A DNA stretch of 64,000 bases from Cerioporus squamosus (lineage: Eukaryota; Basidiomycota; Agaricomycetes; Polyporales; Polyporaceae). The notes beneath the pieces are model-generated. The model saw only the letters and a program-made list of their open reading frames with translations. It ran no database searches and had not been told where the DNA came from. Numbering within the stretch: position 1 is the stretch's first letter; the number at the start of each line of letters is the position of its first letter. The DNA lies in assembly GCA_022592435.1 (NCBI GenBank), contig JABYQS010000012.1, forward strand, positions 310,001 to 374,000, written 5' to 3'. This document shows, in pieces, positions 12,509-24,566 of this stretch. The position numbers and the translations under genes were made by a program.

Positions 12509-13679
12509 TCACGGGCAGAAGGTGACGGTGTAGTCGGCCTTCTGGCTAGCGCTGCAAGTCCAGAGCGCGGTGCCGCTGGACTCGTCGTAGGCGTAGGCGT
12601 ACGAGTTCGGGCAGTTTTGCTCTGCGGCGTGCCGTCAGCATGCAAGATAAGAAGATGCGTTGCGAGAGAATGGACGTACTGAAGTAAGAGTAGTAGGCGA
12701 CGCCGGAGGGCGGGCACGTCGCCGCGGTGTTGTGAGTACCCGTGCAGCAGTTCGGGTTGTTAACGGGGTCGCCGAGACCGGCCAAGCAGGCGCTCTTGCA
12801 GCCGACCGGGAAGCCGGTGGAGTCGAACGGACCCTTGAGCTGAGAAGGACCTAAGCGAGGCAAGGAAGGAAGTATTAGCATCCGACTCCAACAGAGGACG
12901 AAGGGCGGAATACCCACAGTTCGGGCCAAGGTCTACGGGGCAGTCGGCAACGTGGCAGCCCTTGTTGTTGCTGATCCTGACGGGCAGGTTGTAACCATCG
13001 ACGAGCGAGACGTCGTACCAATCGTTGCCATCAGCGGCACCGAGCGTGAACTCGGCAAGGGTGGCAGGAGGGACACCCTACACAAACAGAAGTCGTATAT
13101 CAGAACACAAGCGTAAGGGGATGCATAGACGGCTTGAAGACGTACGCCGCCCGTCTTCGGGTCACACTGGAGACCGCCATTGCAGCCGCCGTCCAGGCAG
13201 GAGTTCGGGCCCGGGTTCACGCTGAAGTCGCAGTTGCGACGAGCCTGCAGATAGTGGTCAAGTATTGTCACATCGGCATCGCTGACTCGTACTCACCCAG
13301 ATACGACCGGCAGCCCAGTTGTCAGGCACTGAGAACGAGACGGCCTGGTAGGCATTCTGAGCCCACCTGTGAAAGTATAAGTAGGAGTCACTGTAGTGAA
13401 GTACTCGGCTGGCGTACCCAGTGGGATAGTTAGGCCGAGGGGAGCCGTTGTTGGGGTCGGTAAAGTGCTAAACAGAAGTGTCAGTCAAGGGCATGGAGTC
13501 CAACGGTCGACGAGCAGAACATACAGCAGGCCTGAAAGGAAGTCAGCACATGCTTCACGCTGAACAAGATACTCAGCAACGTACCAGATCGTGAACGGGC
13601 AGTTGTTGTACACCGTGAAGGTACGCGCCGCAGCGCCGGAGATGAACGCGAGGGCGGTAGCAGCGACGAAGCTCTTCAT
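12509..13679 (-). CDS. Thaumatin-like protein (secreted)
   Basis: Eight exons: 13679..13585, 13531..13525, 13467..13418, 13366..13297, 13244..13146, 13077..12918, 12850..12680, 12621..12509; 254 residues. A signal peptide ending in AAA-R leads into FTVYNNCPFTIW, the usual start of the thaumatin fold. Then come the DNWAAGRIWARRNCDF segment, CLDGGCNGGLQCD, VPPATLAEFTL, WYDVSLVDGYNLP, CPVDLGPNC, GCKSAC, the Cys-rich loop with NCCTG, and C-terminal SYAYAYDESSGTALWTC and YTVTFCP. Cys-rich spacing and length fit basidiomycete thaumatin-like proteins, several of which bind or hydrolyse beta-1,3-glucan and act on the fungal wall during fruiting. Exon 2 is only 7 nt and supplies the conserved Pro-Ala after the first Trp, so gene predictors may misplace it. 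Confidence 0.93.
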
Positions 13680-16600
13680 GGTGGTAGTGGATGTGCGAGT
13701 CGCGGGAGAGGAGGCTCGAAGTCCACTGCAGACCCTGGTGCATGTCGCTGCCTTTTGTACCTCGCGGTCCGCGCCTTGGCTTTCGGGTTGGTTGTCGGGG
13801 GCGAACAACAGGCTGCAACAGCCCACTGAACCGGGCAATCAAGGAACGCGTGCTCTTCGCAGAGCAGACGGCACATGACTGGGATGCATATTTCCCTTTC
13901 CAGCTCGGATGCAGCGAGCACAGGAACATACCCGCCGAATGAGACGCGCCGGGGCCGGGCTGATAGATGTGACGTCGCGCGGAGGACGGACGAGATCTGC
14001 ATGGCTTGCGCGGGACGCGAGAGACGCATGGTGCGTTGGCAGCCAGAAGGCGGGCGAGTCGGACTGGGCAGTGTTCGCGAACACAGGACCTGCCTGTTTC
14101 GGAGGCCCGCGGGAGGCGCCGTGACCTGCTAGGCTTGGCCAGCTCTTCTGATGTTGGTCCGGTGGACATGCCACTCGTACGCGCTGACCAGCCTGACTAC
14201 GGATTTCCATGTGCTTGTCGGCGTCCCGATCGTGCGTTCTGGACCATGAGACCGGATGAACGAGACTGACTCATTCGATCGGGCAGCATAGTCGTCTGTT
14301 TCAGAACGTGTCGAGGTCCGAGGACGGTCGCCGTTGTATCTGACCATCCAGCGTGGCACTGCTCGGAACGGAGGCGAACTCCAGCAGTTCGTCTAACGCC
14401 TGGCACACATGGGGCTGTTACCTTGCGCGCTGGCGCAGTCGATATGGGGCGAGTACTATCTGGACACGTACAAGAGAGTTAGACCGTTGCCAATGCATCG
14501 AGCACAAGGCCGTACCTAGGGATAAAACTTATCTTCGACTACCAGGACTGAACACGCATGTCCTGGATCGTTGGACCCTGTAAGAATCAAGCAGGTACTC
14601 GGACCCGAACGATTGGAACGCAGGTCTAAAGCCACCCGCGCATAAGTCGAGAAATGCTTATCCAGGAAGGGCGCGCACCATATGCAAGTGCCAGCAAACA
14701 AGCACCGCATCATGTGGCGGGACGAGCGTGGGTCGAGTACGCGCAGATCTTCCATCTGCTGGGCCTGCTCGTGATGTCAGTCCTTGTGTTCCTCCTGAGC
14801 ACATGAGGGCGAAGAGTCTCACCTGGTCTCACAAGCAATCTATGAGAGCGCTGGTGATGCACGGACAGGCACGACAAAACGATGGACCGTCGCTATGGAT
14901 CCTCGGAGAAACATTGACGCTTCGTCTTCACTCCGGTGTGCTCACCTCGAGGAAGAGGTACGAAGTATCAGGAAGAAGCCGGCCTGAATACGTTGGACGA
15001 AGAGGAGGCGGCACATGGTCGCTTGGGCCGAGGGAACACGGGCATGCATGCTGCGATCTCTTGCAATATCCAGAATCATGGACGTCGTCGAGTTGTGGAC
15101 AACGACCTTGCGTGCAGCGGAAGCATACGCGACATAGATGTGATGCCCGAGGGCCTTCGAGGGCAGACTAGGCGAACCTCGAGGGCGAGGGAAGAGTGGA
15201 GCTCGTAAATGGACACAGCGTACGCGCACTATGGTTGCCCTGGAGCGAACATCGGCTTTTCGGACCTTGCCGTCCATCCACATAACCGACTCGGCTCACG
15301 GGCTGCACTGGTGCGCCGAGAATCAACCACCCAGTTGTTTACTCCGCCGAGCAGATACGCAACTGTCGACGCATACTCTGGCCGGAGTGACTCGACGCTC
15401 TCGCGATAACTTATCAAGCGAGCTTGAGGACACAAGGTCCCGTGCGACTCATGTATCATGATCAAGCTGAGAGTAGCTTCCCATCAATGCTTGGGAGACG
15501 ATGGGAAAGGGATCGGTAGAAGCTGCCCATCGCATTTCCAACCTGACCGGGAAGGTGATGGTCTCGGACTCTCAGCAACGTGACGTCTAAGGACCGTGGA
15601 CCGCTGCTGTCGTACGTTGACCGACCCATCCATGCGCCGACCTAGACGTGCTGGGAGGGACATTCTCCGGAGTAGGGGTTCATCGTCTGATGGCAACGAT
15701 CGTCAGTTTGCGCTTGAGTCGCGCCAAGAGTAAGACTCGGCGGGCATACAGGACAGGGAGTCCGAAGAACCCTGCCCCGTAGTCCGTCCGTTCTGTGTCG
15801 GATGGACGTCACTGCCATGCTTCCCTGTCAAACCACGTCCCGGACCACGGGTAGCTGGGATACCATGCCTGACGGAAGTGAGCAGCTCTGATCAGTGTCG
15901 AATTGAATTCCTCAGCGGCGACACCGCACCTTCTTCAAGTTCTCGTTCACCTCTTTCGTGCGTATACTCTCAGCGCATGCACAAAGCATTCGTATCGTAG
16001 TCTCCAGCCGGCGTAAGAACGCCGTTTAGCAATGTCCTCTTCGAATGCTCGAGAAGAGGCGAGAGCGCACTCCGTAATCATGACTGCGCGACACCACATG
16101 TGAGTATCCCACATGTCAAGCATGCAACTGAATGGACATACCGCATATGACACGAAGTATCAGCTTGTGTCCCAGTCGACGCGCATTCGGAAACCACTGA
16201 GGTATCCTGAGGCGCGCGACCATGCAGCACAGTTGGTCACTTTGAGCGCATGGTACGATTGTGCGCCCGCCGGCTCCTGCGCGCGCACGTCAGGCCGGAT
16301 CGAACATGCGAGCCAGCGGAGAGACTTACGTCTGCTGACAGGTCCCTCCGGAGGTGCAAGTCGGCTTCGACACGAACAGGTGCGACCGAGAAACGCTGTC
16401 AGGACGAACCAGGAAGTCTGCAAGTCTTATGAAATACTTACAGGACAAACGCGCGCGTCAACGCCAGGGCAAACTGCAGCCCCGCGCCTAGCAGTACGCA
16501 GGTGATGCAGCTCTTGTGTAGCACCCCATAACCTTGTCCTATTCAATGGCACTGGTCCGTACGTTTGAGGGGGGGGGGGGGAGGGTCGTCGGACATCGCT

Positions 16601-18458
16601 CCGCCAACACTAGTTTTCCACCCGTGGCTTTGCCCCGTGGCGCGTGAGCCTTCGGCTCATCGTTACGTTGCTTCGCCTACGGCTCAGTGTGCAATAAGTA
16701 TCTATTCCATTGAAGGGAACTTAGTGAATTCGTTGGCAGTAAGCCCCGTAGCTGCCCCCGTGAGCCTTTGAACACTTCAATGATCATGATCTCACCTAGA
16801 CCTTGAATGGTTGAGGCAAGCTGAGTAAGTAGGGGGTCGGTATACTTAATACCACTTGGTGAAGGGCGGTCAATGTGGCAGGACTTGCAGAGTTGAAGGG
16901 CATTAGAACCCGTCAATGATGCGCACTGTGACCGATTAGTTACTGATCAGCCGGGGATAAGTAAGTCTGGGTAAGTAAGTACTTGTGATCAACCCATCAT
17001 AAGTCAGTACATAATAAGGCATGGTTGCTCAAATTTTCTTTGGGCTCCCTATCTTTGATCAGGACTCTGCGTAACACTTACGGCGTTGACAGCGGGACGC
17101 CGAGCGGAACTCGGCGTAAGACAGTCCAACTCGGAGGCCTCGCAAGCTCGGCCCAGCACCCAGAGCGCCTCGCAAGCTCGGCGGCAACAGCGCACATGGC
17201 TGCCACGTGGGACCCCCCCCGCTGCGCCATTAGTTATAGATTCGGGGGACAGAGAGCACCGAGTGGTGTACACTCGGCCGCGTAAACATGTGGATAGGAT
17301 ATACAGACGTCGGGCTGGGTTAACCGTTGGGCTGTCGTGGCTGCGTGGAGGACGGAAGTGAGCACATGCAAGTGGGTAGGACATATGCAGTCAACCGTAC
17401 ATTGGTAACTGAGTTCATTCCAGCGCATAGTCTGCTGCTTTCAGCATGAGTAGCGTGTGGGGCTGCATCAGGAGCGAGGGTAGTGTTCTGGCAGAGCGGC
17501 TCGAGGCGTCTTCTCGCATCCTCGAACTGGCGCGTGACAACTGCGAGTACGCCATTGAATACGAGATCGGCTTAGAGCACCGTTCGCGGAGCTGGAGGAA
17601 CTGGAAGACTTCAAGCTCGGCGTCGCGTACGCACATTCGCCCGCATATCGTCCGAATTGGATGTTATGTATCATAGCGCATCCGAACCTGCAGTCCCTCA
17701 CGACCGACGACCACTCGGGCTAGGAAGAGGTCTACAAGGTGTTCAAGAACAAATGCTGCAACCAGAACAGCTCAATCTAGCCACTCACAACTAATCACTA
17801 CGGACGTAGCATGGTCGTCCGATGTCGAGTAACGTCTATGTACATAGCGCTCCCAATATCGCAGGAGGCCTTCGTCTGTCTAGTTAGATCTCGCGATGGG
17901 CATCTCTATAGGACTGAACACACTTACCAAGGAATGAACATGACACCTATGCTCAGACCCATAGCCTCGGCGACGACCTCCCGCACCCTTTATAGTTGCC
18001 TCCAGCGTCCACCTGCACCGAGATCATCGAGGGCCGCGTAGTCGTTCACAGGTCACTCCACTGACATGGCTCTCATCAAGACAATGTTTTGCATCCATTG
18101 CGCGAGTTCCGCCGAGTAGACTGAAGGCAAGAAAACTGAACGAGTGCTCGTCGTCGTCGTGGTTTGTCGATACTCGACGATTGCCGACGCTGAGCTCGAG
18201 TCGGCATTCGCCTTTTTGGGTGGATTTGTAAGCAGCACAGCTCCTTCGGACACCTGAACACCCGAGCCGACCGACGACTTGGTCTTGGCCTTCACCTATT
18301 AGTATGATGGCGCAGCGCACCACTATCTCCGATCGGCGGGCCAGAGTACAACTGGTACGGCATCATACTCGCACGTCGGGGTATGAGACCATGTAAAAGA
18401 AATGCGGGGTGAGGTTGAGGAAGACCTCTACATCATACGTCCAGCACGATGTCGGCCA
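13680..18458. other. Gene-poor region, 4.8 kb
   Basis: No reading frame on either strand could be tied to a family. Visible details: a run of 13-14 G at about 16568, two direct copies of GCCTCGCAAGCTCGGC (17137-17152 and 17167-17182), and a stretch from about 16630 to 17020 with short inverted words (GAGCC-TTCG-GGCTC) and repeated GTAAGTAAGT that could be the remnant of a mobile element. The stretch just before the next gene resembles the upstream part of its paralogue at 21,360. Confidence 0.45.
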
Positions 18459-19981
18459 ATGCTCTTAGGTGAGGCTATCAGTCTGCGTGTACTTTTGTGA
18501 GTATGAATCTGACCAACGTGAAGCAGACTTCACGACGAGAAACCTCTTCGACTTAAATGGAAAAGTTGGTGAGCTCTGAGAACGCGCTTCTTCACTGCGT
18601 GGCTGGAATGGGATGGCTGACGCGACATCTGCAGCCTTGGTCACTGGAGGAGGCTCCGGGATTGGAGCCATGATTGCTTCAGCCTACGTGCAGAACGGTG
18701 TGAAGGTCTACATTGCTTCCCGGAACGAGCAGCAGCTCAAGGAGGTCTGCAGTCTCTTGCTTTTCCTATCAATATCCGAACGAACACTGGAGCTGATATC
18801 AATCTTACTAGACCTGCGAGGCATTGAACAAGCGGGGAACAGGCAGTTGCCACTACCTCATCGCAGATATCAGCGTTCGTGTCTGGCCGAGTTATCGTGA
18901 TGGACCCACTAACTTCTAGCGCTACAGACGAAGGCCGGGTGCGATACCCTCGCGAATCAGATAAAGGAGCGCGAGTCCAAGATCCACATATTGGTCAACA
19001 ACTCTGGTGCCACATATGCTGCACCATACGACAAGTGAGTGGTGCTTTATGCTCTGCGATGGACGCATTCCCAGACTGAACTATGCAACTTCGCAGCTTC
19101 CCGGAGAAGGATGGTTGGGACAAGTTCCTTTCGGTCAACGTCAAGAGCATGTTTTATAGTATGTATCTTCCTCGGAGAAACTGGCGTGTACTCTCATTGC
19201 TGACACTCGTTGTGCCTGTAGTGACCGTAGCGTAAGTTTTCATCCCTCGTCGCCCATCTCAAATTTCCGCTGACGAACACTGGCCCAGCCTCACGCCCCT
19301 CCTTGAGAAGAATGCCACTGCGTTCGACCCTGGCCGCGTCATCAACATCTCCTCCATCTCCGGCTTCCTCACCATCGCCACCGGCTTCCAGCTCACCGGC
19401 GCGGATGTCGGGATTTGGAGCTGTATGTCTGTACCATTCATTTCGTTGCCGCCCCTCGCTTACTTGTCCTCACACGTAGATGGCACCAGCAAAGCGGCAC
19501 TCAACCACCTTATGATCCTCCTCGCGACTACGCTCGCCCCGAAGTTCATCACCGTCAACGCCATCCTCCCTAGATACTTATTATCTCGCTGGATCTGATG
19601 GAATGACCCCTTACGCTGACTGCGCCTCCATGCTAGCGTGTTCCCGTCGAAGATGACGGCTCTAAGTATCGAGCAGCACGGGGAGGAGGGTCTCGCTGAC
19701 GGTCATTCCTTCCGTGAGTGTCCGGCCGCTCGTTGAATGCCAAAATCAGCGCTGAAACCAAGTGCCAGGTCGCATTGGTCACCCCAGGGACATGGCCGGT
19801 GTCGGTACGTGCATCCGTTTCCCGAGTCAAGGTGAACCCGTCCGGATCGCTCACCCTCCGTGCTCTCCCAGCGCTCTTCCTTGCCAGCCCGGCTGCAGCA
19901 TACGTGTCCGGTTCCGAGATTATTCTGAATGGCGCAACGGCGCAGTCGCGAACAAAGAACTGGAGTAAAGCTGCGCTGTGA
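18459..19981 (+). CDS. Short-chain dehydrogenase/reductase, paralogue 1, probably damaged
   Basis: Twelve exons matching paralogue 2 exon for exon: 18459..18468, 18527..18568, 18635..18744, 18812..18874, 18928..19034, 19097..19158, 19222..19231, 19289..19422, 19480..19573, 19637..19713, 19769..19804, 19872..19981; 284 residues if all introns are removed. Classical SDR motifs are present: TGGGSGIG for the NAD(P) site, LVNNSGA, the catalytic Ser region NISSISG and Tyr-Lys as SYGTSK. Closest in style to 3-oxoacyl-ACP reductase-like SDRs (RhlG type). Two defects stand out. The intron after exon 9 begins AT where paralogue 2 has GT. The ATG matching paralogue 2 is out of frame because of one extra T, so translation would need the ATG ten bases further in. 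It may be an incipient pseudogene. Confidence 0.72.
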
Positions 19982-21359
19982 CGGTGTAGTGAGAGTGCAT
20001 AGTGCTACAGCAGGGCTCGTAGTCCATACTGACACGCAGCCTGGGAGAGGGAGGGAGATCGACCCGTAATATATATCGTCAGATATCGTAGAGTACATGT
20101 TCGTCAAGAGACGGCATTGCGGCGGAGGCCGATCGGCTGGCGCGACTACAGCAGAGATCACGAACATCTCGTTCGTTACTTGGGTATATTTGCGGAATAC
20201 TCTGTTCTTGAGCTCCGCCCAGCCCGAGAGGACAGGTAGACCGCCCCTTATCCGTTTTGACGCATAGCGTAGGCGGTTTCACCGGAGAAAAAGGGAACTT
20301 TGCGGGACGACTGGCATCCGAGCCGGATACTTCAGGTTTCCGGTTAGCAGCAGAATAACCACATACTAGTACAGTGAGGCTGTCTCCCGAGCATTTGTTG
20401 GGGTTAGGGAATATTGGCCTGTCATGCACGACCTCAGGTGAGGTGTTCACGAAGTGATACGGCCGACCTTCGACTGCGCACGTCGAGGACCGCGGACAAT
20501 ACGGAGAGTATACGGGAGCGGCACAGAGTCCCTGGGCGGCGGGAAGTCCGCGCGCAATCAGACGACGGACAGCATAGAACGAGCGGAAAGACACGTACAA
20601 GTGGACGTCATCGTCGTGGTACTGGATGAAGTGCGGCTCCGGCCAGTGGGGAGGGCGAAACTCGGCCCACGTCGAGCCTCCGCGTGGGTGATACAGAAGC
20701 TCGCAGCACTCCAGCAGCGGGCGGTCCTGGAGGACGCCGACCACGCGCGGGCCGATCTCGTCCCTGAAGTCGTCGCCAGCCAAGCGTCGAGGGTAGGTTT
20801 GAGGGTTGCAGCAGGGACCGTAGCACGCCGACGAGCTTGGCCCAACAAACCATTGTCCAAGGTGGGTCGTGATCCGTGTCCACGAGCTAAAACACAAGGA
20901 GTACCGTTGATACTGAGATGGAGGTGCTCCGCTTCTCTAAGTCTCTGGTCAAGCCGCACTGATAAGAGACGTCTAGGATACGAGACGCACTTACTGAACA
21001 AAAGGACAAACGTTCATACACAGGTGTAGATCTTCCGCTGGACATGGTAAGATTCACGACTATTTGAGTATGGAGTGGTCGTGCAGCTGTGCAGCTTGAG
21101 CCAGAGAATTGAAATTACGCAAGTGTCCTCGTCTTCGTCCTCGTCGTACGCGTGCTCGTCGTCGTCGTGTCCCGACTCCCGAGAGTCCAATATATTCCCG
21201 GAAACGTCGGGGTTGGCAATATTTGCCTTTTGCGGGCCATTAGTCAGCTCACAGCGCTACCGGCTACCTGAACAGCCGGGCCGACACGGACAGGGTCTTT
21301 GGGGAAATGCGGGGTAACATACAGAAACAACTCTGCACCGTACACTCATCTCGAACACA
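19982..21359. other. Region between the two SDR genes
   Basis: Holds a possible minus-strand coding fragment (listed separately) and, from about 21,110 to 21,330, sequence resembling the stretch upstream of the first SDR (TCGTCGTCGTG followed by a GCCGAC-containing segment). Confidence 0.5.
20430..20900 (-). pseudogene. Possible coding remnant, family unknown
   Basis: Minus-strand sequence with protein-like composition, including HFIQYHDDDVHLYVSF and VRRLIARGLP in one frame. The frame stays open for over 200 codons, and upstream parts seem to need a frame change or a small intron near 20,890. No family was recognised and no catalytic motif is visible. It could equally be a chance GC-rich open frame. 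Confidence 0.25.
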
Positions 21360-22842
21360 ATGACGACCAATGCTCTAGGTGAGGCGTGAACTCACCGCGG
21401 TATTGCTGTGACAACTGACAATTGCGGACGAAGACTTCACCACGAGCAATCTCTTCGATGTCAAGGGCAAAGTCGGTGAGAACTTGAAAGCTCACCGCGT
21501 CATTGTAACGTGATGACTGACGCGACGCGACGCAGCTGTTGTTACGGGCGGAGGCTCCGGAATTGGCACTATGATTGCTTCGGCATACGTGCAGAATGGC
21601 GCCAAGGTCTACATTGCTTCCCGGAAGGAGAAGCAGCTCAAGGAGGTCGGTCGTCTCGATCAATCTGACAGAGTACTACTACTCACAAAACGCTCGCTTC
21701 CCTTCAGACCTGTGAGGCCTTGAACAAGCGGGGACCTGGTAGCTGCCACTACTTCGTTGCCGACATCAGTGTGCGTACTTCACAATCTCACCGCTCGGAG
21801 TAGCTCTCACCGGGCCGGTGTTACAGACGAAGGCCGGCTGCGATGCCCTCGCAAACAAGATCAAGGATCGCGAGTCCAAGATCCACATACTGGTGAACAA
21901 CTCCGGCGCGTCATGGGGCGCCCCGTATGACAAGTGAGCGATGTCGACCGCAGTTGCGATCGTCGAGCGCTGACTCAAACCCTCGCAGCGTCCCGGAGAA
22001 GGAGGGCTGGGACAAGATCCTCTCGCTCAACGTGAAGAGCGTATTCTACAGTAGGTCTCCTCATTGTGGATGTTTAAAGCCCGCCAACTTACGTGTTTCG
22101 TACCGCTTAGTGACCGCTGCGTAGGCTTTCATTTGTGTTTCCGCCTTCGTATCTCTCACGGCTTTATACCTATACCACCAGCCTCACTCCCCTCCTGGAG
22201 AAGGACGCGACCTCGTTCGACCCCGGACGCGTGATCAACATCTCCTCCGTGGCCAGCTTCCTCACCACCGCCGTCGGCTCCAAGGTCGCCGGCGATGGGA
22301 ACGGTCTCTGGAGCTGTAAGACTATCTCTCTTCGCCTCTGTTTACCTTGCTCACTCTGCCCCCTAGATAACACCAGCAAAGCGGCCCTCAACCATCTTAC
22401 CGTTCTTCTCGCCACCACACTCGCCCCGAAGTTCATCACGGTCAACGCGATTCTCCCCGGGTACGTCGTTCACTTGCTGTTATCATGTATAGAAGTGTTC
22501 TGAGAGGACTTGTACTAGTGTCTTCCCGTCGAAAATGACGGCTTTTGGTATCAAGCAGCATGGCGAGGAGGGTCTCGCTGACGGCCACCCCTTCGGTAAG
22601 CGACTTTCTTTCCTTTTTGGCAAGAAAAACGTGGCTGACGTCTCCCAGGTCGTATCGGTCACCCCAGAGACATGGCTGGTGTCGGTACGTACATTCGTTT
22701 CCTGATGAGTCCTCTCAAATCGCTCACGCTGTGCTCACCCTCAGCACTCTTCCTCGCTAGCCCGGCCGCAGCGTACGTGTCGGGAACGTACATCATCTTG
22801 GATGGCGCAGCTACACATTCGCGGACCAAGGCTGCGCTGTAA
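21360..22842 (+). CDS. Short-chain dehydrogenase/reductase, paralogue 2 (intact)
   Basis: Twelve exons: 21360..21378, 21434..21475, 21536..21645, 21708..21770, 21827..21933, 21989..22050, 22111..22120, 22182..22315, 22367..22460, 22519..22595, 22649..22684, 22745..22842; 283 residues. NAD(P)-binding TGGGSGIG near residue 25, LVNNSGA, the active-site Ser in NISSVASF and Tyr-x-x-x-Lys as SYNTSK, then the PG-VFPSKMT segment of the substrate loop. It fits the RhlG-like 3-oxoacyl reductase branch of classical SDRs and is probably a cytosolic NADPH-dependent ketone/aldehyde reductase; the substrate is unknown. Ten internal exons have exactly the lengths of paralogue 1, including a 10-nt exon, so the pair is a tandem duplication. 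Its stop lies only 59 bp from the stop of the convergent AAD gene. Confidence 0.9.
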
Positions 22843-22901
22843 TCGCTATTTCGTGGCAGTACCAGTACATCTCAAACAGTGCTTGTTGTATGCGGACTTG
22901 A

Positions 22902-24462
22902 CTAGTTGGGAGCAATCGGCTGCGGACGCGGCCAACGCACAAAGTTCGCCGCCGTTTTCATGAGGTACATATAGTCCCAGCCGTCGCCCTGCGCATGCAC
23001 ATCAGTCGCCGGTACACTCTACAACTGCCGGGCACTCACGATGAAGTTCAACGGGAAGCCAAGGTCAAAGGGCGCCGCGCTCTCGAGATACTTGATCTGC
23101 TCCTCGGACAGTTTGATGTTCAGGGCCTCTAGGTTCGCCTGCAGGTGCTCGACCTTGCGACCCCCGATGACCGGGAAGACATGCGTCGTCTTCTGCATCA
23201 CATACGCGATGGCGACTGTGCTCGACGCTCATGAGCACTGATCGAGAGCGCCTAGCGAACGTTCGAAGGGCGTACTGACCAGCTTGTATGCTCTTGGATC
23301 CCACCTGCTTCGCGACTTCCTCCAAGGCCAGACAGACGTTGCGCTGCTCGGGAGTCCTCTCCCACCCATCGCGCCGTATGTCGCGACCTGCAGATACCTG
23401 TCACGATCCTGTGTACGACCAGTACAACGCTTGTTCTGCGACCCTCCAGACTCACCCTTCTCGCCTGTCTGACGGCGACGTTCTTCGTCCTCGTCGGTGC
23501 GGATCTTCCCTCCTGCCAAAACGTTCCAGGGGGCGATGGCCATACCTGCCGCGCGGTGAGTCAGCCACAAGCCTCCGATCAGCAGTGCTGAGCGTGGAAT
23601 ATTCACCTTCAGCCCGCGCCATCGGGATGATCTCGCGCTCGAAGTCCCGTTGGAGGATGCTCCAAGCACCTTGGTAGATCGAGAACGGGGTAAGCGCGTG
23701 GTCCCGAGCGTACTGGTTCGCCTTCGAGACGACCCAGGCGGGAGTGTCCGAGATGCCCTGTCAGGAGAGATGAGGTATATGACTGAGTCGTGAAGCAAGC
23801 CGTTTGTCTTACCAGATACAGAACCTTGCCCGCGAGGCGAAGAGCGTGGAGACCGTGCATGATCTCCTCTACGCTGGTGTCCCAGTCCCACTGATAGGTC
23901 ATGACTCGTCAGTAGTGGAGACGATGTAGCAGTGACATCGTACCCAGTGGACGTAGAGAATATCGATGTAGCTGGTGCGGAGCTTTTTCAGCGAAGCCTC
24001 GACCGAGATGTGCATCGACTTGACATTGTTGCCCGTGTAATGCACCTTCTGCGCGATGTCGTCTCTACCACGCTTGTAGTGGTTCGTGTACTGAAACACG
24101 AAATGTTCAGCGAACTCGTGACGCGGCGTATATGCGATCGAATCGCAGCCTACCTTCGTCGCAACGACCATCTGGTCGCGAATCCCGCGTAACTCCATCC
24201 ACTCCCCGATGAACTCCTCAGACGACTCGTCCTGGTAGCTGTTCGCAGTATCGACGAAGTTGCCCCCGGCCTTGTAGTACGCGTCGAGCAGCTTGAAGCT
24301 GGCCTCCTTGTCCATCGCGCCCATCCCGAAGTTCGACCACTTGTCGCCTATGCTCATACCCCCGAGGCAGAGCGGCGAGACGTGCACGCCCGCGGTGCTG
24401 GAGAGCTGGCGGTAGTAGCCCAGCTTCGTCGGTGGGGGAGGTATGGGGCTCCAGGCAGACAT
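22902..24462 (-). CDS. Aryl-alcohol dehydrogenase-type aldo/keto reductase (AAD copy 1)
   Basis: Exons 24462..24154, 24093..23944, 23890..23813, 23757..23607, 23545..23456, 23387..23280, 23215..23040, 22988..22902; 382 residues. The aldo/keto reductase tetrad is visible: Asp in NFVDTANSY, Tyr in the same motif, Lys in MVVATK and His in ILYVHW. Later come [11 protein letters not shown] and the C-terminal NADP-binding stretch [13 protein letters not shown]. These enzymes (AKR9-like) reduce aryl aldehydes to alcohols with NADPH, a step used by wood-decay fungi in lignin-fragment metabolism. Intron positions are the same as in copy 2 near 61.7 kb on the opposite strand. The third-from-last exon is one codon longer than in copy 2. 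The gene looks intact and is read toward SDR paralogue 2. Confidence 0.92.
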
Positions 24463-24558
24463 CGTGGAACGGATGAATGTCGATCGTGGGTTGTCCGGTG
24501 GGATCTGCGAGGAAGACTCGGAGTGAGTGTTGTCCAGCTGCGCGAGGACATGAGCCTT

Positions 24559-24566
24559 ACTTATAG
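24559..24566 (-). promoter_or_regulatory. Probable TATA box of AAD copy 1
   Basis: CTATAAGT on the minus strand, about 100 bp before the ATG. The same word sits at almost the same distance before AAD copy 2, so it is probably the conserved core promoter. Confidence 0.55.

Noticed and set aside
19574..19636. The AT-AG intron of the first SDR as a U12-type intron
   Set aside because: The donor reads ATACTTATT, not the ATATCCTT of minor-class introns, and the paralogue has an ordinary GT at this position.
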